A stretch of DNA of 64,000 nucleotides from DZBG01 sp049241565 (GCA_049241565.1 JBMLQL010000031.1:1-64000); one strand, 5' to 3'. Positions 34,869-43,884 are shown, counted from the first letter of the stretch. Numbers and translations: made by a program. The notes: generated by a model from the sequence alone, not told the origin.

Positions 34869-36914
34869 TCATTTTTTACCTAATGTAAATTCATTGAGTA
34901 CAAGAACCACATCAGACAAAGCTTTTGATTGTTGGCTCAAAAGATTTGAAAGTTCAGAAGACTCATTGGCCGATTGGTTATTCTGCTGAGTGGCCTGATC
35001 AAGCTGGGCCATGGCCTTGGCCACCTCTTTAACTCCAGTGGCTTGCTCGTTGGAGGCAGTCGCAATATGCCCTACCATCTGATTCACTTCTTCACTTGAA
35101 TTTAAAATATGATTGAGAGACTCCCCACAGGCCATTGAGGCCTCTAGACCTCGTTTCAAATTAATTTTATTGTCCTGGATAAGGCCCTGAATGAGTTTTT
35201 CAGATTCCTGTACAATGCTATTCACTCGCGAAACTGATCCCGAAAGAAGATCCTCGATTTCTTTGGCCGAGCGGCCTGACATGGTGGCCAGATTTCCTAC
35301 CTCTTCCGCGACGACTGAAAAACCTTTACCATGCTCGCCCGCTCTTGCCGCCTCGACAGAAGCGTTGAAAGCAAGCAGCTTCGTCTGGAAAACAATATCG
35401 TTAATGACTTTAGTTTTTTCAGCAATACTATTAATAAGACCTACTACTTCAGAGACTTTTTTATTAGACTCCTCTACAGTTCGAACAAGATTGTCTGATG
35501 ATGATGAAATATCGCGTATCACATGCTGCATTTCATCTACGGTTCTTTTACCTTCATCGACTGAACTCATACTCTTGTTAGCCGCTTCTAATGATGTAGA
35601 AGCGTTGTCAGAATTGCGTTGGATCATTGAGGAAATCTCATCAATAGAGGCCACTGTTTCTTGAAGACTGGCCGCTTGTTCAGTAGAGGCTTCAGACAAA
35701 GAGGAGGCCACTTCAGAAACTTTACTTGCATAAGAGGAGACTTTTCCTGACTCCTCAAAGAGTTTTTCTGCAATGTTCCTAAGCTGGGCGGCTATTTGTG
35801 AAGAGAAATAAAAACCAACAAAAGAGACGACGGCTATTGAGATCAGGATTAAAATAATCAAAATTCTCTTTAATGAGCTGACTGATTCCAGGGCCTCGTC
35901 CTCTAATATAATTGTTTCAATAACCCATTTGTGCCCCAAAATATCGATTGGACCNNNNNNNNNNNNNNNNNNNNNNNNNNNNNNNNNNNNNNNNNNNNNN
36001 NNNNNNNNNNNNNNNNNNNNNNNNNNNNNNNNNNNNNNNNNNNNNNNNNNNNNNATTTGATTGATGCGATCAAATGATATTTGATAAGCGAGAATAGCAA
36101 TAATTTTTGAATCTTTTAAAATCGGCGTCCCAATAAATGAGGCTGGCCCATCGTAACTTGGAAAATACGTTTTATAATCCGTCATGACTACTTCAGATTT
36201 TCCACTGGAGATGATTTTATGATACAGCTCACCGAGAGAAGATTTTGAATAGGGTCCATCTTTAAGAGAGGTGGCAAAATCTAGTTCTTTATAAACACTA
36301 TAAACGATATTACCAGTTACAGCATCAATGATAAAAATATCATAAAAGCCAAACTCTTCTAAAAACTCGCGAAAATTTGGATGATGATAAGCATGAGTTC
36401 TGTTGTAGGTAGTATTTGTTGATCCTTGGTTCAACAAATGTTTTGAACCGAGGGCTTCTTTATTTTCAGAAATAAACTCAGCTTGAATCAGTAGCTGGTT
36501 AGAATCGAGAGATGATATGATTTGTCCAAGACCATCTGGCTGCTTATTGTTATTTTGTTTGGCATACTCTCCCCCAAACTGGACCTCATAGTAATTGATT
36601 AGCTTTTCCTTTCTAATTTCTTTATCCACAATTGAAAGATTTGATTCAGTGGCAAAATTGTTAAATCCTTTAATAAAATTCTCTGCAGCTTCTATCGTGG
36701 TTTTTCGATGGGCCATCACAGAAACTTGATCAGCAATTAATGAGAAATAGTCCTCGATGGACTTCTTTTTAGTTAACCTCTCAATGGAGATCTTATTAAA
36801 TGATTCTTTCTCTAGGGCCTTAAGGGAGGAATTAATGGAGATTGAGCTCACAATCAATAAAGGAATAATCGAGACCAGAAGAGTTAAGATGATCAGTTTA
36901 TACTTTATAGACAT
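34869..36914 (-). CDS. Methyl-accepting chemotaxis protein interrupted by an assembly gap
   Basis: TM1 lies at the very N-terminus ('YKLIILTLLVSIIPLLIV'). A periplasmic sensor follows (about 30-330), then TM2 around 'ILIILILISIAVVSFVGFYF' and a signalling domain with tip 'VFQTKLLAFNASVEAARAGE'. 100 N (35955-36054) fall in the sensor, between 'FDRINQ' and 'GPIDILGHKW'. The frame is open on both sides, but the true gap length is unknown and the sensor may be longer than shown. The start is the ATG at 36914 after GAGGGG, not the upstream TTG at 36926. There is no CheR pentapeptide at the end. The sensor is probably dCache-like, judging by 'LGHKWVIETI', but the missing piece prevents a firm call. 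Confidence 0.85.
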   Translation of the reverse strand: MSIKYKLIILTLLVSIIPLLIVSSISINSSLKALEKESFNKISIERLTKKKSIEDYFSLIADQVSVMAHRKTTIEAAENFIKGFNNFATESNLSIVDKEIRKEKLINYYEVQFGGEYAKQNNNKQPDGLGQIISSLDSNQLLIQAEFISENKEALGSKHLLNQGSTNTTYNRTHAYHHPNFREFLEEFGFYDIFIIDAVTGNIVYSVYKELDFATSLKDGPYSKSSLGELYHKIISSGKSEVVMTDYKTYFPSYDGPASFIGTPILKDSKIIAILAYQISFDRINQXXXXXXXXXXXXXXXXXXXXXXXXXXXXXXXXXXGPIDILGHKWVIETIILEDEALESVSSLKRILIILILISIAVVSFVGFYFSSQIAAQLRNIAEKLFEESGKVSSYASKVSEVASSLSEASTEQAASLQETVASIDEISSMIQRNSDNASTSLEAANKSMSSVDEGKRTVDEMQHVIRDISSSSDNLVRTVEESNKKVSEVVGLINSIAEKTKVINDIVFQTKLLAFNASVEAARAGEHGKGFSVVAEEVGNLATMSGRSAKEIEDLLSGSVSRVNSIVQESEKLIQGLIQDNKINLKRGLEASMACGESLNHILNSSEEVNQMVGHIATASNEQATGVKEVAKAMAQLDQATQQNNQSANESSELSNLLSQQSKALSDVVLVLNEFTLGKK
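35955..36054. other. Assembly gap of 100 N
   Basis: Exactly 100 N, the usual placeholder for a scaffold gap of unknown length. It interrupts the sensor domain of the chemoreceptor gene. Since both sides share one reading frame across 100 placeholders, the true length would be 1 modulo 3 if no frame change occurs, which can happen by chance one time in three. Confidence 0.99.
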
Positions 36915-37103
36915 GATTCCCCTCAAATAAACGAAAATGGATTTAATAAAATTAAGAATATCTTAAAACAAATTCTTGTCTACGGTATTAAGAAAGAAGT
37001 GATAACTATTTTAATTAACATCAATAGAGCCTCTGGTTTGTCAATTTTCCTTAATATTTCAAGCAAAACTGTCCAGTATTCATGGCGACTAGAGGAGAAG
37101 ACC

Positions 37104-37135
37104 AAAAAAAAGGACCAGGTTTAAACCTGGTCCTT
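37104..37135 (-). terminator. Rho-independent terminator of the metalloprotease gene
   Basis: A perfect 26-base palindrome (37110-37135), AAGGACCAGGTTT and its complement, is followed on the minus strand by eight T (37111-37104). It starts 30 bases after the metalloprotease stop codon. This is the cleanest intrinsic terminator in the window. Confidence 0.9.
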
Positions 37136-37165
37136 AATTCAATAAAATTAGTCTGGATAGAGATA

Positions 37166-38050
37166 TTATTCGGCTTTGGGCTTAAACCAACAAAGCGGAC
37201 GTGTTCCGATACGGCTTCCGATGGCCCCATGACAGGTACCGGCCACTTCATCATCTTGCTCAACATTCTCAGAATAGTGAACATTACAAAGTGATCCTTG
37301 AAAATAGGTATCAAGGCGACACTGATAAGCAGGGTGATTATCATTAGTACGCGAAACAATCATAGCGTCAGGTGTTTCAAATTTAGGCTCCACTGAAGCA
37401 CTACGAAGAGACTGGAAGAGTTTGGCCACAGACAAACCGGCCATGCTTCCACGGATACAAATGGCGCGATCCTTTGCCGTCTCCCAAACTGCTTTACACT
37501 TATTTTCAACTTCTTCAGGGACATCTTTCATAGCGCGAACTTTTCTTAAACTATTATCATTTTCAAAAACGCGACGAAGACATTTTAAGTTTGCAAAATA
37601 GTCTGACTGACCCTCATTTGAGGCCCATGAATTTGACCAAGCACTGACTTTTTTAGGAGCTCCACCGATATGGTGACCAAGCTCATGACAAACCACTAAA
37701 GCAAAACCGTCTTCCGTAATAGTCTCATGACGGGCAAGACCACCAAACATGGCCACATTCCAAACCTTACCAGAACGTGAGGCATAGGCATTTACTGTCC
37801 CATCAGTCCAATTACGATCAACATTGAGCTCCCCGCCTTCAGTCGTCACAATTGAATCATAGATAGCTTCAACTTTATCGATAACGGCGTTGAACTGCTC
37901 TTCAGTTAAACCACCCTTTCTTTTCTGACCGACTGAAATTTTAAGATTATTGTCTGGAAGAAATCCAGTTGATCCATCCTCTGAACAGGCCAGCACTGAA
38001 TTCGATAGAATTAGTGCAGCAACAAGCAATCCTTGCTTAAAAACTTTCAT
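37166..38050 (-). CDS. Exported zinc metalloprotease-like protein
   Basis: 294 residues. The zinc motif is HExxH at H122-E123...H126 in 'VVCHELGHHIGG', and E146 in 'NEGQSDYFA' is a plausible third ligand, as in gluzincins. The N-terminus is a signal peptide ending 'SVLAC', which also fits a lipobox with C22, so it may be a lipoprotein. Nine further cysteines suggest disulfides outside the cytoplasm. C-terminal 'DTYFQGSLCN' and 'PLCWFKP' are not recognised. It has its own terminator. The substrate is unknown. Confidence 0.75.
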   Translation of the reverse strand: MKVFKQGLLVAALILSNSVLACSEDGSTGFLPDNNLKISVGQKRKGGLTEEQFNAVIDKVEAIYDSIVTTEGGELNVDRNWTDGTVNAYASRSGKVWNVAMFGGLARHETITEDGFALVVCHELGHHIGGAPKKVSAWSNSWASNEGQSDYFANLKCLRRVFENDNSLRKVRAMKDVPEEVENKCKAVWETAKDRAICIRGSMAGLSVAKLFQSLRSASVEPKFETPDAMIVSRTNDNHPAYQCRLDTYFQGSLCNVHYSENVEQDDEVAGTCHGAIGSRIGTRPLCWFKPKAE

Positions 38051-38167
38051 ATCTTCTCCTTAAGAAACAAAAACGTCTTAATCTCATTCTGACATACAGG
38101 TAGAAAAGATGTGATTACATTTTAGTGAAGTAAGATTTTATTAGAGCAAGCGTTTGGATCGGATATT

Positions 38168-38192
38168 ATGGGGCCCAAGACTCAGGCCCCAT
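38168..38192 (-). terminator. Terminator-like hairpin after the aldolase gene
   Basis: ATGGGGCC (38168-38175) pairs with GGCCCCAT (38185-38192) around a 9-base loop. On the minus strand it lies 13 bases after the fba stop, but the sequence after it is AT-rich rather than a T-run, so termination may be partial. Confidence 0.55.
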
Positions 38193-38204
38193 TGAGAAAT
38201 AAGC

Positions 38205-39266
38205 TTAGCAGCGATTAATATTATTCAGATCTTCGAAAGCAAGTTTGAGCCTTTTCACGAAATTATCCTCACCCTTACGAAGCCAAACACGTGGATCATA
38301 GTATTTTTTATTTGGTGCATCACTGCCTTCAGGGTTACCAAGCTGACCTTGAAGATAGTCCTTTTTATCAGTGTAATAATTTTTCACACCCTCCCAAAAC
38401 GCCCACTGCATATCTGTATCGATATTCATTTTTATCACACCATATTCAATTGCCTCGCGAATTTCTTCCCGAGTTGATCCAGAGCCACCATGAAAAACAA
38501 AATTCACTGGATTGTTTTTTGTTTTAAACTTGTTTTGAATAAAGGCCTGAGAGTTTTTAAGAATTTTTGGCTCTAGTTTGACGTTTCCTGGTTTATAAAC
38601 TCCATGAACATTTCCAAAAGAAGCAGCCACAGTAAAATTAGAAGAGATCTCTTTTAAATGAGAATATGAATAACTCACATCCTCAGGTTGAGTATAAAGT
38701 TTTGAGTTATCAATATCAGTATTATCGACTCCGTCCTCCTCTCCTCCTGTAACCCCAAGCTCAATTTCAATCCCTGTCTCAATCCCTTTCATGCGGGTAA
38801 GGTAATTAGCAGAGATTTCTATATTCTCCTCCAGTGACTCTTCTGAGAGATCAAGCATATGAGAAGAGAATAGAGGTTTTTTATGGGTTTTATAATAGGC
38901 CTCTCCGGCGTCCAGAAGTCCGTCAATCCATGGGAGAAGCTTTTTGGCCGCATGGTCTGTATGAACGACAACAGGAACACCATAGGCCTCAGCAAGAAGC
39001 TGAATATGTTGGGCCCCAGAAATACTTCCTAGAATGGCCGAGCGCTCATTTTCAAGCTTTAACCCTTTTCCGGCATAAAATTGACCACCACCATTTGAGA
39101 ATTGAATGATCACAGGCGAATGAAGAGCTTTTGCCGTTTCAAGAACAGCATTAATCGTATTTGTGCCTGTGACATTAACAGCAGGAAGAGCAAAATTATC
39201 TTCATTGGCGTACTGATAGAGCTCTTCAAGTGCTTTACCGTAAATAAGACCTGGTTTGAATTTCAT
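38205..39266 (-). CDS. fbaA: Class II fructose-bisphosphate aldolase
   Basis: About 353 residues. Zinc-dependent cleavage of fructose 1,6-bisphosphate in glycolysis/gluconeogenesis. The FbaA pattern is clear: 'NNFALPAVNVTGTNTINAVL'-like N-terminus, 'QFSNGGGQFYAGKG', zinc-ligand region 'VVHTDHAAKK', then 'GVTGGEEDGVDN', 'NVHGVYKPGNVKL', 'FHGGSGSTREEI' and 'MNIDTDMQWA'. The ATG at 39266 has AAGGA seven bases upstream; the upstream in-frame TTG at 39284 is rejected. Confidence 0.96.
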   Translation of the reverse strand: MKFKPGLIYGKALEELYQYANEDNFALPAVNVTGTNTINAVLETAKALHSPVIIQFSNGGGQFYAGKGLKLENERSAILGSISGAQHIQLLAEAYGVPVVVHTDHAAKKLLPWIDGLLDAGEAYYKTHKKPLFSSHMLDLSEESLEENIEISANYLTRMKGIETGIEIELGVTGGEEDGVDNTDIDNSKLYTQPEDVSYSYSHLKEISSNFTVAASFGNVHGVYKPGNVKLEPKILKNSQAFIQNKFKTKNNPVNFVFHGGSGSTREEIREAIEYGVIKMNIDTDMQWAFWEGVKNYYTDKKDYLQGQLGNPEGSDAPNKKYYDPRVWLRKGEDNFVKRLKLAFEDLNNINRC

Positions 39267-39333
39267 CGTGAATCCTTTTTTCAATTTGGACTCATTCTAA
39301 AACAAATATCATCGCTCTGCTAGTCTAGAAAAA

Positions 39334-40296
39334 CTAGTAATTAACTCGACGAGAAATAACTTCACGTACTTTATTGTAGTTGGGAAGCTCATTGGCATAA
39401 AATTTATTCATAATCTTATTAAAAATCTGTCGATCAAATTGAGTGACGCAATTATTGCCAATTCTATTAAAAAAATAATCCGCGACTTTATTTTTAATTT
39501 GCTCTTCGGTATATCGATACCTCTCAACTAAATCCTTGTTGGCCCTCACTTCTTCAGCTGATGACTTATAGATCTTTTGTAAATCGGGATTAAAATCAGT
39601 ATTGTACGGGATGTATTTCCTGGCCTCTTTATCTACAATCTGCCTGACATAAGTCTGAATAATGCGCTCAAAACACGGTGTTGTTGTCGAAATTTTATCT
39701 GGAGAAAGACTCATCGGAGTGATACGGTTTTTACCTTTATCTTCTAATAGAAAATTTTCATACTTCTTAAAATATTCCGATTCAACTCTGCTCACTGAAA
39801 CGAGCTCTTCCTTTGCTGTCGCGGCCAGCTTATTTCTTGGAACCATTTTAACTGTCTCAAAGGTTTCCATCATTATATATTCACGGTCGTTCTCATAAAA
39901 TCGCAGAAAATTTCGAGGCAAAGAAGCGGTATCAGTGGAACCATCACTAAACTTAACTTTGTAGGAATAAACAGGGTAATTGAGAGTTTCTATACCTTGT
40001 TTACCAACCATTAAAAATCTTATTTCATCATCCTCATTCCCCTCAGAACAACGAAACATAAACTTCTTTTTGTTATCGATGGTTTCCCAAAAATCTTCTC
40101 GATATCCTTCAGTGACTAGTTCATCCGAGCTTAGTTTTTCTAGGCATGAATAAAGATCGGCGTATACCGCTAGATTAAGCTGGTGAATATTTTTTGAAAG
40201 CTCGGAGGAGAGAACACTGGTTTGCTCGCACGTGGTCTGAGCGCCTAGGTTAAAACTGACAAAAAGATTAAGAGTGATGAGAAGCCTGAAAATCAT
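39334..40296 (-). CDS. Secreted protein of unknown function
   Basis: 320 residues. Signal peptide 'LITLNLFVSFNLGAQ' with cleavage near residue 19, then a polar protein rich in Glu, Lys, Tyr and Arg with about five cysteines, at least some of which may pair. No TM helix after the signal, no recognised domain and no catalytic motif. The ending 'VISRRVNY' is not a barrel signature. It is probably periplasmic. It is divergent from the lipoprotein gene at 40547, with about 250 bases of AT-rich sequence between them, in which I see no clear promoter. Confidence 0.6.
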   Translation of the reverse strand: MIFRLLITLNLFVSFNLGAQTTCEQTSVLSSELSKNIHQLNLAVYADLYSCLEKLSSDELVTEGYREDFWETIDNKKKFMFRCSEGNEDDEIRFLMVGKQGIETLNYPVYSYKVKFSDGSTDTASLPRNFLRFYENDREYIMMETFETVKMVPRNKLAATAKEELVSVSRVESEYFKKYENFLLEDKGKNRITPMSLSPDKISTTTPCFERIIQTYVRQIVDKEARKYIPYNTDFNPDLQKIYKSSAEEVRANKDLVERYRYTEEQIKNKVADYFFNRIGNNCVTQFDRQIFNKIMNKFYANELPNYNKVREVISRRVNY

Positions 40297-40546
40297 TTAA
40301 CATCCTTATGAAGACCACATTCTCTTTCATTATACCTCTGCTCAATTTAATGTCCCTTCTAGGCAAAGGGGGCCAGAAAATTGATTTTATTTATAAAAAC
40401 GCCTCCTAATACTGTCAAATCACTACGCTTGTTAAGAAACTCTAAAAACATAACTCCTTGGTTTTTTGTAGATATTAGGTTTTTTTTTAAGGAAACACCC
40501 ACACCTATCGATAATAGACAAAAGAAGTCAAGCATAGGAGCTCTTT

Positions 40547-41821
40547 ATGAAGTTTTTCGGACGCACTCTCTCAATGATTCTCTCCTTCCAGCTTCTGTGG
40601 AGTTGTAACGGTCAGTACACCATTGAAGGCATGAAGGTGAATTCTGGTACTGAGAATGTTATTGAACTCAATGGATCTATCGCCAAAGCCTTTCACCATT
40701 TTTCAAACATGATTATTCCATCGGCCATGGCCCAAGATGGAGAAATGGTTGTCTATGACATGACAGATCCGAATGACCCCTTGCAAATCCATTCCGAGGA
40801 AATTACAGGAAATACGTACAGTATAAAAATCGAAAAGGATAAGGTCATTAATCGTATCATCAAACTTAGTTACGAGTCTTACGACGATGATTCTAAGTCA
40901 AGAGACCTCTTGATTGAACCCACAGAAGAGACAAAGATCGTAACCTCAAATTTGAATGAGGAAGGAACCCTCAAATCAAGACTTGCTGAAAAGGTTGTAC
41001 AGATTGAGCTTGATAGCGAATCTATCTCACTTCAAGAATCAAAATATCGATTGAAAGAAGTTAAAAAGGACTCCATCGACGACGTTCTAGATATCATTGG
41101 GGATAAGGAAATCGTTTACCATCTTCTCACTTCTCGTAAAGAACTAGCTGTAACAGTATCTAAATACGCTGCCTATTATCGTTGGGGTATCAATAATAAA
41201 AATTCCGATGCAATCAAAAAAGCCCAAGAGGCCATTCGACAAATTGCGATTGATGAAGGACTTCTTAAAGAAGAGAAACCTGAGGAAGAGCTTAAAAACT
41301 ATTTTGAAGAGATCAATTACATGGATCTCGTCAAATTCGAGGAAGTGGCTAATTTAGAAGACGCCTATCAGAAACTAAGCGAAACGGTTGATAAAACGAT
41401 TAAAGTCATGTCCGATGCTATGATCAATGATGGTGTTAAAGAAGGCAGTGATCACTGGAATGAGATGATTGATGCAGCAAAAAAACACTACGAAAAAAGA
41501 CGTCTTGAAGCAGAAGAATTTTATACAACAAAAGTTGAAAATAAGTATTTGGCACAAGTCAGCTATCTTGATGAAGTAGATTTCGATGAATTAAAAGATT
41601 ATCAGGAAGGGTACAATCTCCTAAAGATAGCAGCTCAAAAATCCCATGAATACCTAAACGATTTAATGGCCAAGGATAAAATTACTGAAAAAGATTCCCA
41701 ATGGCAGGAGACAATGAAGGAACTCGATGTTCTATTTCAAAACCGGGTGAATGAACTAGAAGAATATTTTGGCACTCCGAAGGAACCCAAACTTGAAGAG
41801 ATGACCATGGCCAAAAAATAG
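40547..41821 (+). CDS. Probable lipoprotein with a duplicated helical module
   Basis: 424 residues. The N-terminus 'ILSFQLLWSC' fits a lipobox (C20), so it is probably lipid-anchored. After about residue 170 it is highly charged and helical. Residues 258-326 and 340-408 are two ungapped 69-residue modules: both start Y-[ML]-D-x-V, share 'D/ExxxxYxxL', a 'M-x-x-D/D-x-x-W' core and end EE-[FY]-[YF]. Function unknown. AGGAG precedes the ATG by six bases. It is followed by a 15-bp hairpin that runs up to the next start codon. Confidence 0.6.
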   Translation: MKFFGRTLSMILSFQLLWSCNGQYTIEGMKVNSGTENVIELNGSIAKAFHHFSNMIIPSAMAQDGEMVVYDMTDPNDPLQIHSEEITGNTYSIKIEKDKVINRIIKLSYESYDDDSKSRDLLIEPTEETKIVTSNLNEEGTLKSRLAEKVVQIELDSESISLQESKYRLKEVKKDSIDDVLDIIGDKEIVYHLLTSRKELAVTVSKYAAYYRWGINNKNSDAIKKAQEAIRQIAIDEGLLKEEKPEEELKNYFEEINYMDLVKFEEVANLEDAYQKLSETVDKTIKVMSDAMINDGVKEGSDHWNEMIDAAKKHYEKRRLEAEEFYTTKVENKYLAQVSYLDEVDFDELKDYQEGYNLLKIAAQKSHEYLNDLMAKDKITEKDSQWQETMKELDVLFQNRVNELEEYFGTPKEPKLEEMTMAKK

Positions 41822-41841
41822 AATAATACTTTTCTTATAGC

Positions 41842-41885
41842 AAACCTCTCATTAGACTTTAACTATAATCTAATGAGAGGTTTTT
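41842..41885 (+). terminator. Terminator-type hairpin whose 3' arm holds the NIF3 gene's ribosome binding site
   Basis: AAACCTCTCATTAGA (41842-41856) and TCTAATGAGAGGTTT (41869-41883) form a perfect 15-bp stem with a 12-base loop, followed by T to 41885. This has terminator form for the lipoprotein gene, but the ATG of the NIF3 gene follows at once (41886) and the only Shine-Dalgarno-like sequence, GAGAGG (41875-41880), is inside the 3' arm. If the RNA folds, translation of the downstream gene from read-through RNA should be reduced. Confidence 0.75.
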
Positions 41886-42650
41886 ATGATTTCACAAGCT
41901 CAGCTTCATCAATATATCAATCAGCTTCTCTCATCGGCGCAGTTTGAAGATTACTGCCCCAATGGCCTTCAAGTAGAAGGCAAAAAAGAAATTAAAAAGA
42001 TCGCTTTCGCAGTTTCTGCCACACAAGAGTCTATTGATAGTGCGATCCAATGGGGTGCAGATGCTCTCGTTGTTCACCATGGAATATTTTGGAAATATGC
42101 AGGGGCCCGTCCCGTGACAGGGGCCTGGGGCGAGAGAGTCAAAAGGCTTATTAAAAACGATATCAATCTTTACGGCTATCATCTTCCTCTGGACGCTCAT
42201 ATCGAAGTTGGAAATGCAGCGACCCTAGCAAGACTCATTGATCTGACTGAACTGGCACCTTTTGGTGAATATAAACGTCAACCTCTAGGGGTGAAAGGTA
42301 TCTTCAAAACTCCACTCCAGGCAAAAGACTTAAAATCAAAATTAGAAGGTATCCTCTCTCATGAAGTCAAACTGGCCACTCCCGATGAAAATGCCACCAT
42401 CCGTACGATGGGAATCATTACTGGTGGAGCCAATAACGAATGGACTGAGGCCATGAAAGCGGGACTGGACTCTTATCTGACCGGAGAGATTTCAGAATAC
42501 AACTGGCATGATGCTAAAGAGGCCGGCATTCATTATTTTGCCGGTGGACATCACGCAACTGAGAAATTTGGAATTCAAAGTTTGATGAAAAAAATTGAGC
42601 TCGAGCTCAAGCTGGATTGTCGTTTTTTTGATTCTCTCAATCCAGCTTAA
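41886..42650 (+). CDS. NIF3-like dinuclear metal centre protein
   Basis: 254 residues. The NIF3/YbgI family forms hexameric rings with two metal ions per subunit; function has been suggested as a hydrolase but is not settled. Family motifs are 'DYCPNGLQVEG', 'ALVVHHGIFWK', 'YGYHLPLDAH', 'TGGANNE', 'LTGEISEYNWHDA' and 'YFAGGHHATEKFG', which contain the metal ligands. The full-length match is good. Its 3' end overlaps the convergent mltA by 4 bases. The upstream hairpin covers its ribosome binding site. Confidence 0.9.
   Translation: MISQAQLHQYINQLLSSAQFEDYCPNGLQVEGKKEIKKIAFAVSATQESIDSAIQWGADALVVHHGIFWKYAGARPVTGAWGERVKRLIKNDINLYGYHLPLDAHIEVGNAATLARLIDLTELAPFGEYKRQPLGVKGIFKTPLQAKDLKSKLEGILSHEVKLATPDENATIRTMGIITGGANNEWTEAMKAGLDSYLTGEISEYNWHDAKEAGIHYFAGGHHATEKFGIQSLMKKIELELKLDCRFFDSLNPA
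42609..42649. terminator. Hairpin over the convergent NIF3 and mltA stop codons
   Basis: AAGCTGGATTG (42609-42619) and CAATCCAGCTT (42639-42649) form a perfect 11-bp inverted repeat with a 19-base loop, inside the end of the NIF3 gene and across both overlapping stop codons. It may terminate transcription from both sides; neither side has a strong T-run. Less certain than the terminators above. Confidence 0.45.
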
Positions 42651-43804
42651 TTTCTAAAGTTTTTCTTCGCTTTCTTTTTAATCAAGAAAAACTGCTGTCC
42701 CATATCGTTTGTATTATAGGCCATGAGCTCCGCTTCATCTCCATACCCAGAGTAAAGATCAACTCGGGCATGACCACGAATCGCTCCCCCTGTGTCTTGG
42801 AAAAACATAAAACGCGAGAAAGGTGTTTTCACTGGTTTTTGATTTTCATCCATTCCAATGGTCTTGTTTGTTTTCACAAAATTAATCAAACCAAGATCTG
42901 AATAAAGACGTGAATCCATGGCAAGAGAGCGACGCTCAGTCAGAGGAATATTATTAAGTCCCACTGGTTCATCTTCCGTCACTTTAAAATAGATATAAGA
43001 AGGAGTTGAAGCAAAAATCTCCTGCTGTTTGTCCGGGTTCTCTTCTAGAAATTTTCTTTGCTCATTTATTCCTGCTTGCCCTGGCTTCAAGTACCCCTGA
43101 GAGAGCATATACTTATAGATCATCTGAAAGCTGTGCGAGTTTTTTCCGGCATAACTTAGGTACTCAAACTTTTCAGAACCATCAGGGAAGATAACTTTAA
43201 TTCTTCCTCCCCCTTGAACGTGAAGAAGATAAAGATCAAAAAATGAGTCTTCTACATAAAAAAGCTCATAACCTTTTCCTTCGAGGGCCCCTTTAAAATC
43301 AATTTGCTCACGTGTAAACTCACGGTCTCCCGCAGCTGGCATTCCATAAAGGGCCCGTGAGAAGCGCTCAGTACGAACAGTTGATCCTACTAAGTCAGGT
43401 GAATAGTATGAAGTAAACTGAGTGGTGAGCTTGCCCTGACCGTATCCCCTCTCCGTTTTACCTGGAATCGGTTTAAAAATATCAAATTCAGCATTGAGAC
43501 GTTGATTAAAAGCACTCTGACAAACAGAGGCTTCAAAACTCTGTTGGCAAACTTTCGTTTCATCAACGATTTGTTTAAAAAGAATGAGTGAGTCGCGCAG
43601 ATATGTTTTAGGATAAACTTTTTTACCATAACGAATCTGTCCTGATAGACCTGAGCGTTCATAACTTTTAAGCTGGCGCTCAATGACAAGATCAATATTT
43701 TCAAAATTAATATCATCAGCGAATTCCATGCTCTGGAAAACTTGTGATGTCGACGTGGCCATAGCGGAAGTAGTTAACAGAAAAGTGAACAACGCTCTTA
43801 ACAC
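42647..43804 (-). CDS. mltA: Membrane-bound lytic murein transglycosylase A
   Basis: 385 residues. Cleaves peptidoglycan glycan strands to 1,6-anhydro products. A short signal sequence (about residues 1-17) precedes the MltA domain: 'YGQGKLTTQFTSYYSPDLVGS', 'LYGMPAAG', then a second half ending in the 3D motif 'DTGGAIRGHARVDLYSG', which holds the catalytic aspartate. A GTG start with AAGGG seven bases upstream. It lacks an obvious lipobox, so it may be periplasmic rather than lipid-anchored. In this lineage it could serve cell division or prey-wall remodelling. Confidence 0.92.
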   Translation of the reverse strand: MLRALFTFLLTTSAMATSTSQVFQSMEFADDINFENIDLVIERQLKSYERSGLSGQIRYGKKVYPKTYLRDSLILFKQIVDETKVCQQSFEASVCQSAFNQRLNAEFDIFKPIPGKTERGYGQGKLTTQFTSYYSPDLVGSTVRTERFSRALYGMPAAGDREFTREQIDFKGALEGKGYELFYVEDSFFDLYLLHVQGGGRIKVIFPDGSEKFEYLSYAGKNSHSFQMIYKYMLSQGYLKPGQAGINEQRKFLEENPDKQQEIFASTPSYIYFKVTEDEPVGLNNIPLTERRSLAMDSRLYSDLGLINFVKTNKTIGMDENQKPVKTPFSRFMFFQDTGGAIRGHARVDLYSGYGDEAELMAYNTNDMGQQFFLIKKKAKKNFRN

Positions 43805-43884
43805 TAGAAAACCCTTGATAAAGAATAATTTATATAAGGATTAGGTTAAGATTTTTAGACAATCATCGTCAAAGAATATCTGAC

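Noticed and set aside
35191..35664. 157-codon open frame on the plus strand opposite the second chemoreceptor
   Set aside because: It is the antisense shadow of the conserved signalling domain; no ribosome binding site and no recognisable protein.
40381..40608. 75-codon open frame upstream of the lipoprotein gene
   Set aside because: It overlaps the lipoprotein start out of frame, has no Shine-Dalgarno sequence and is Lys/Thr/Pro-rich without any match.
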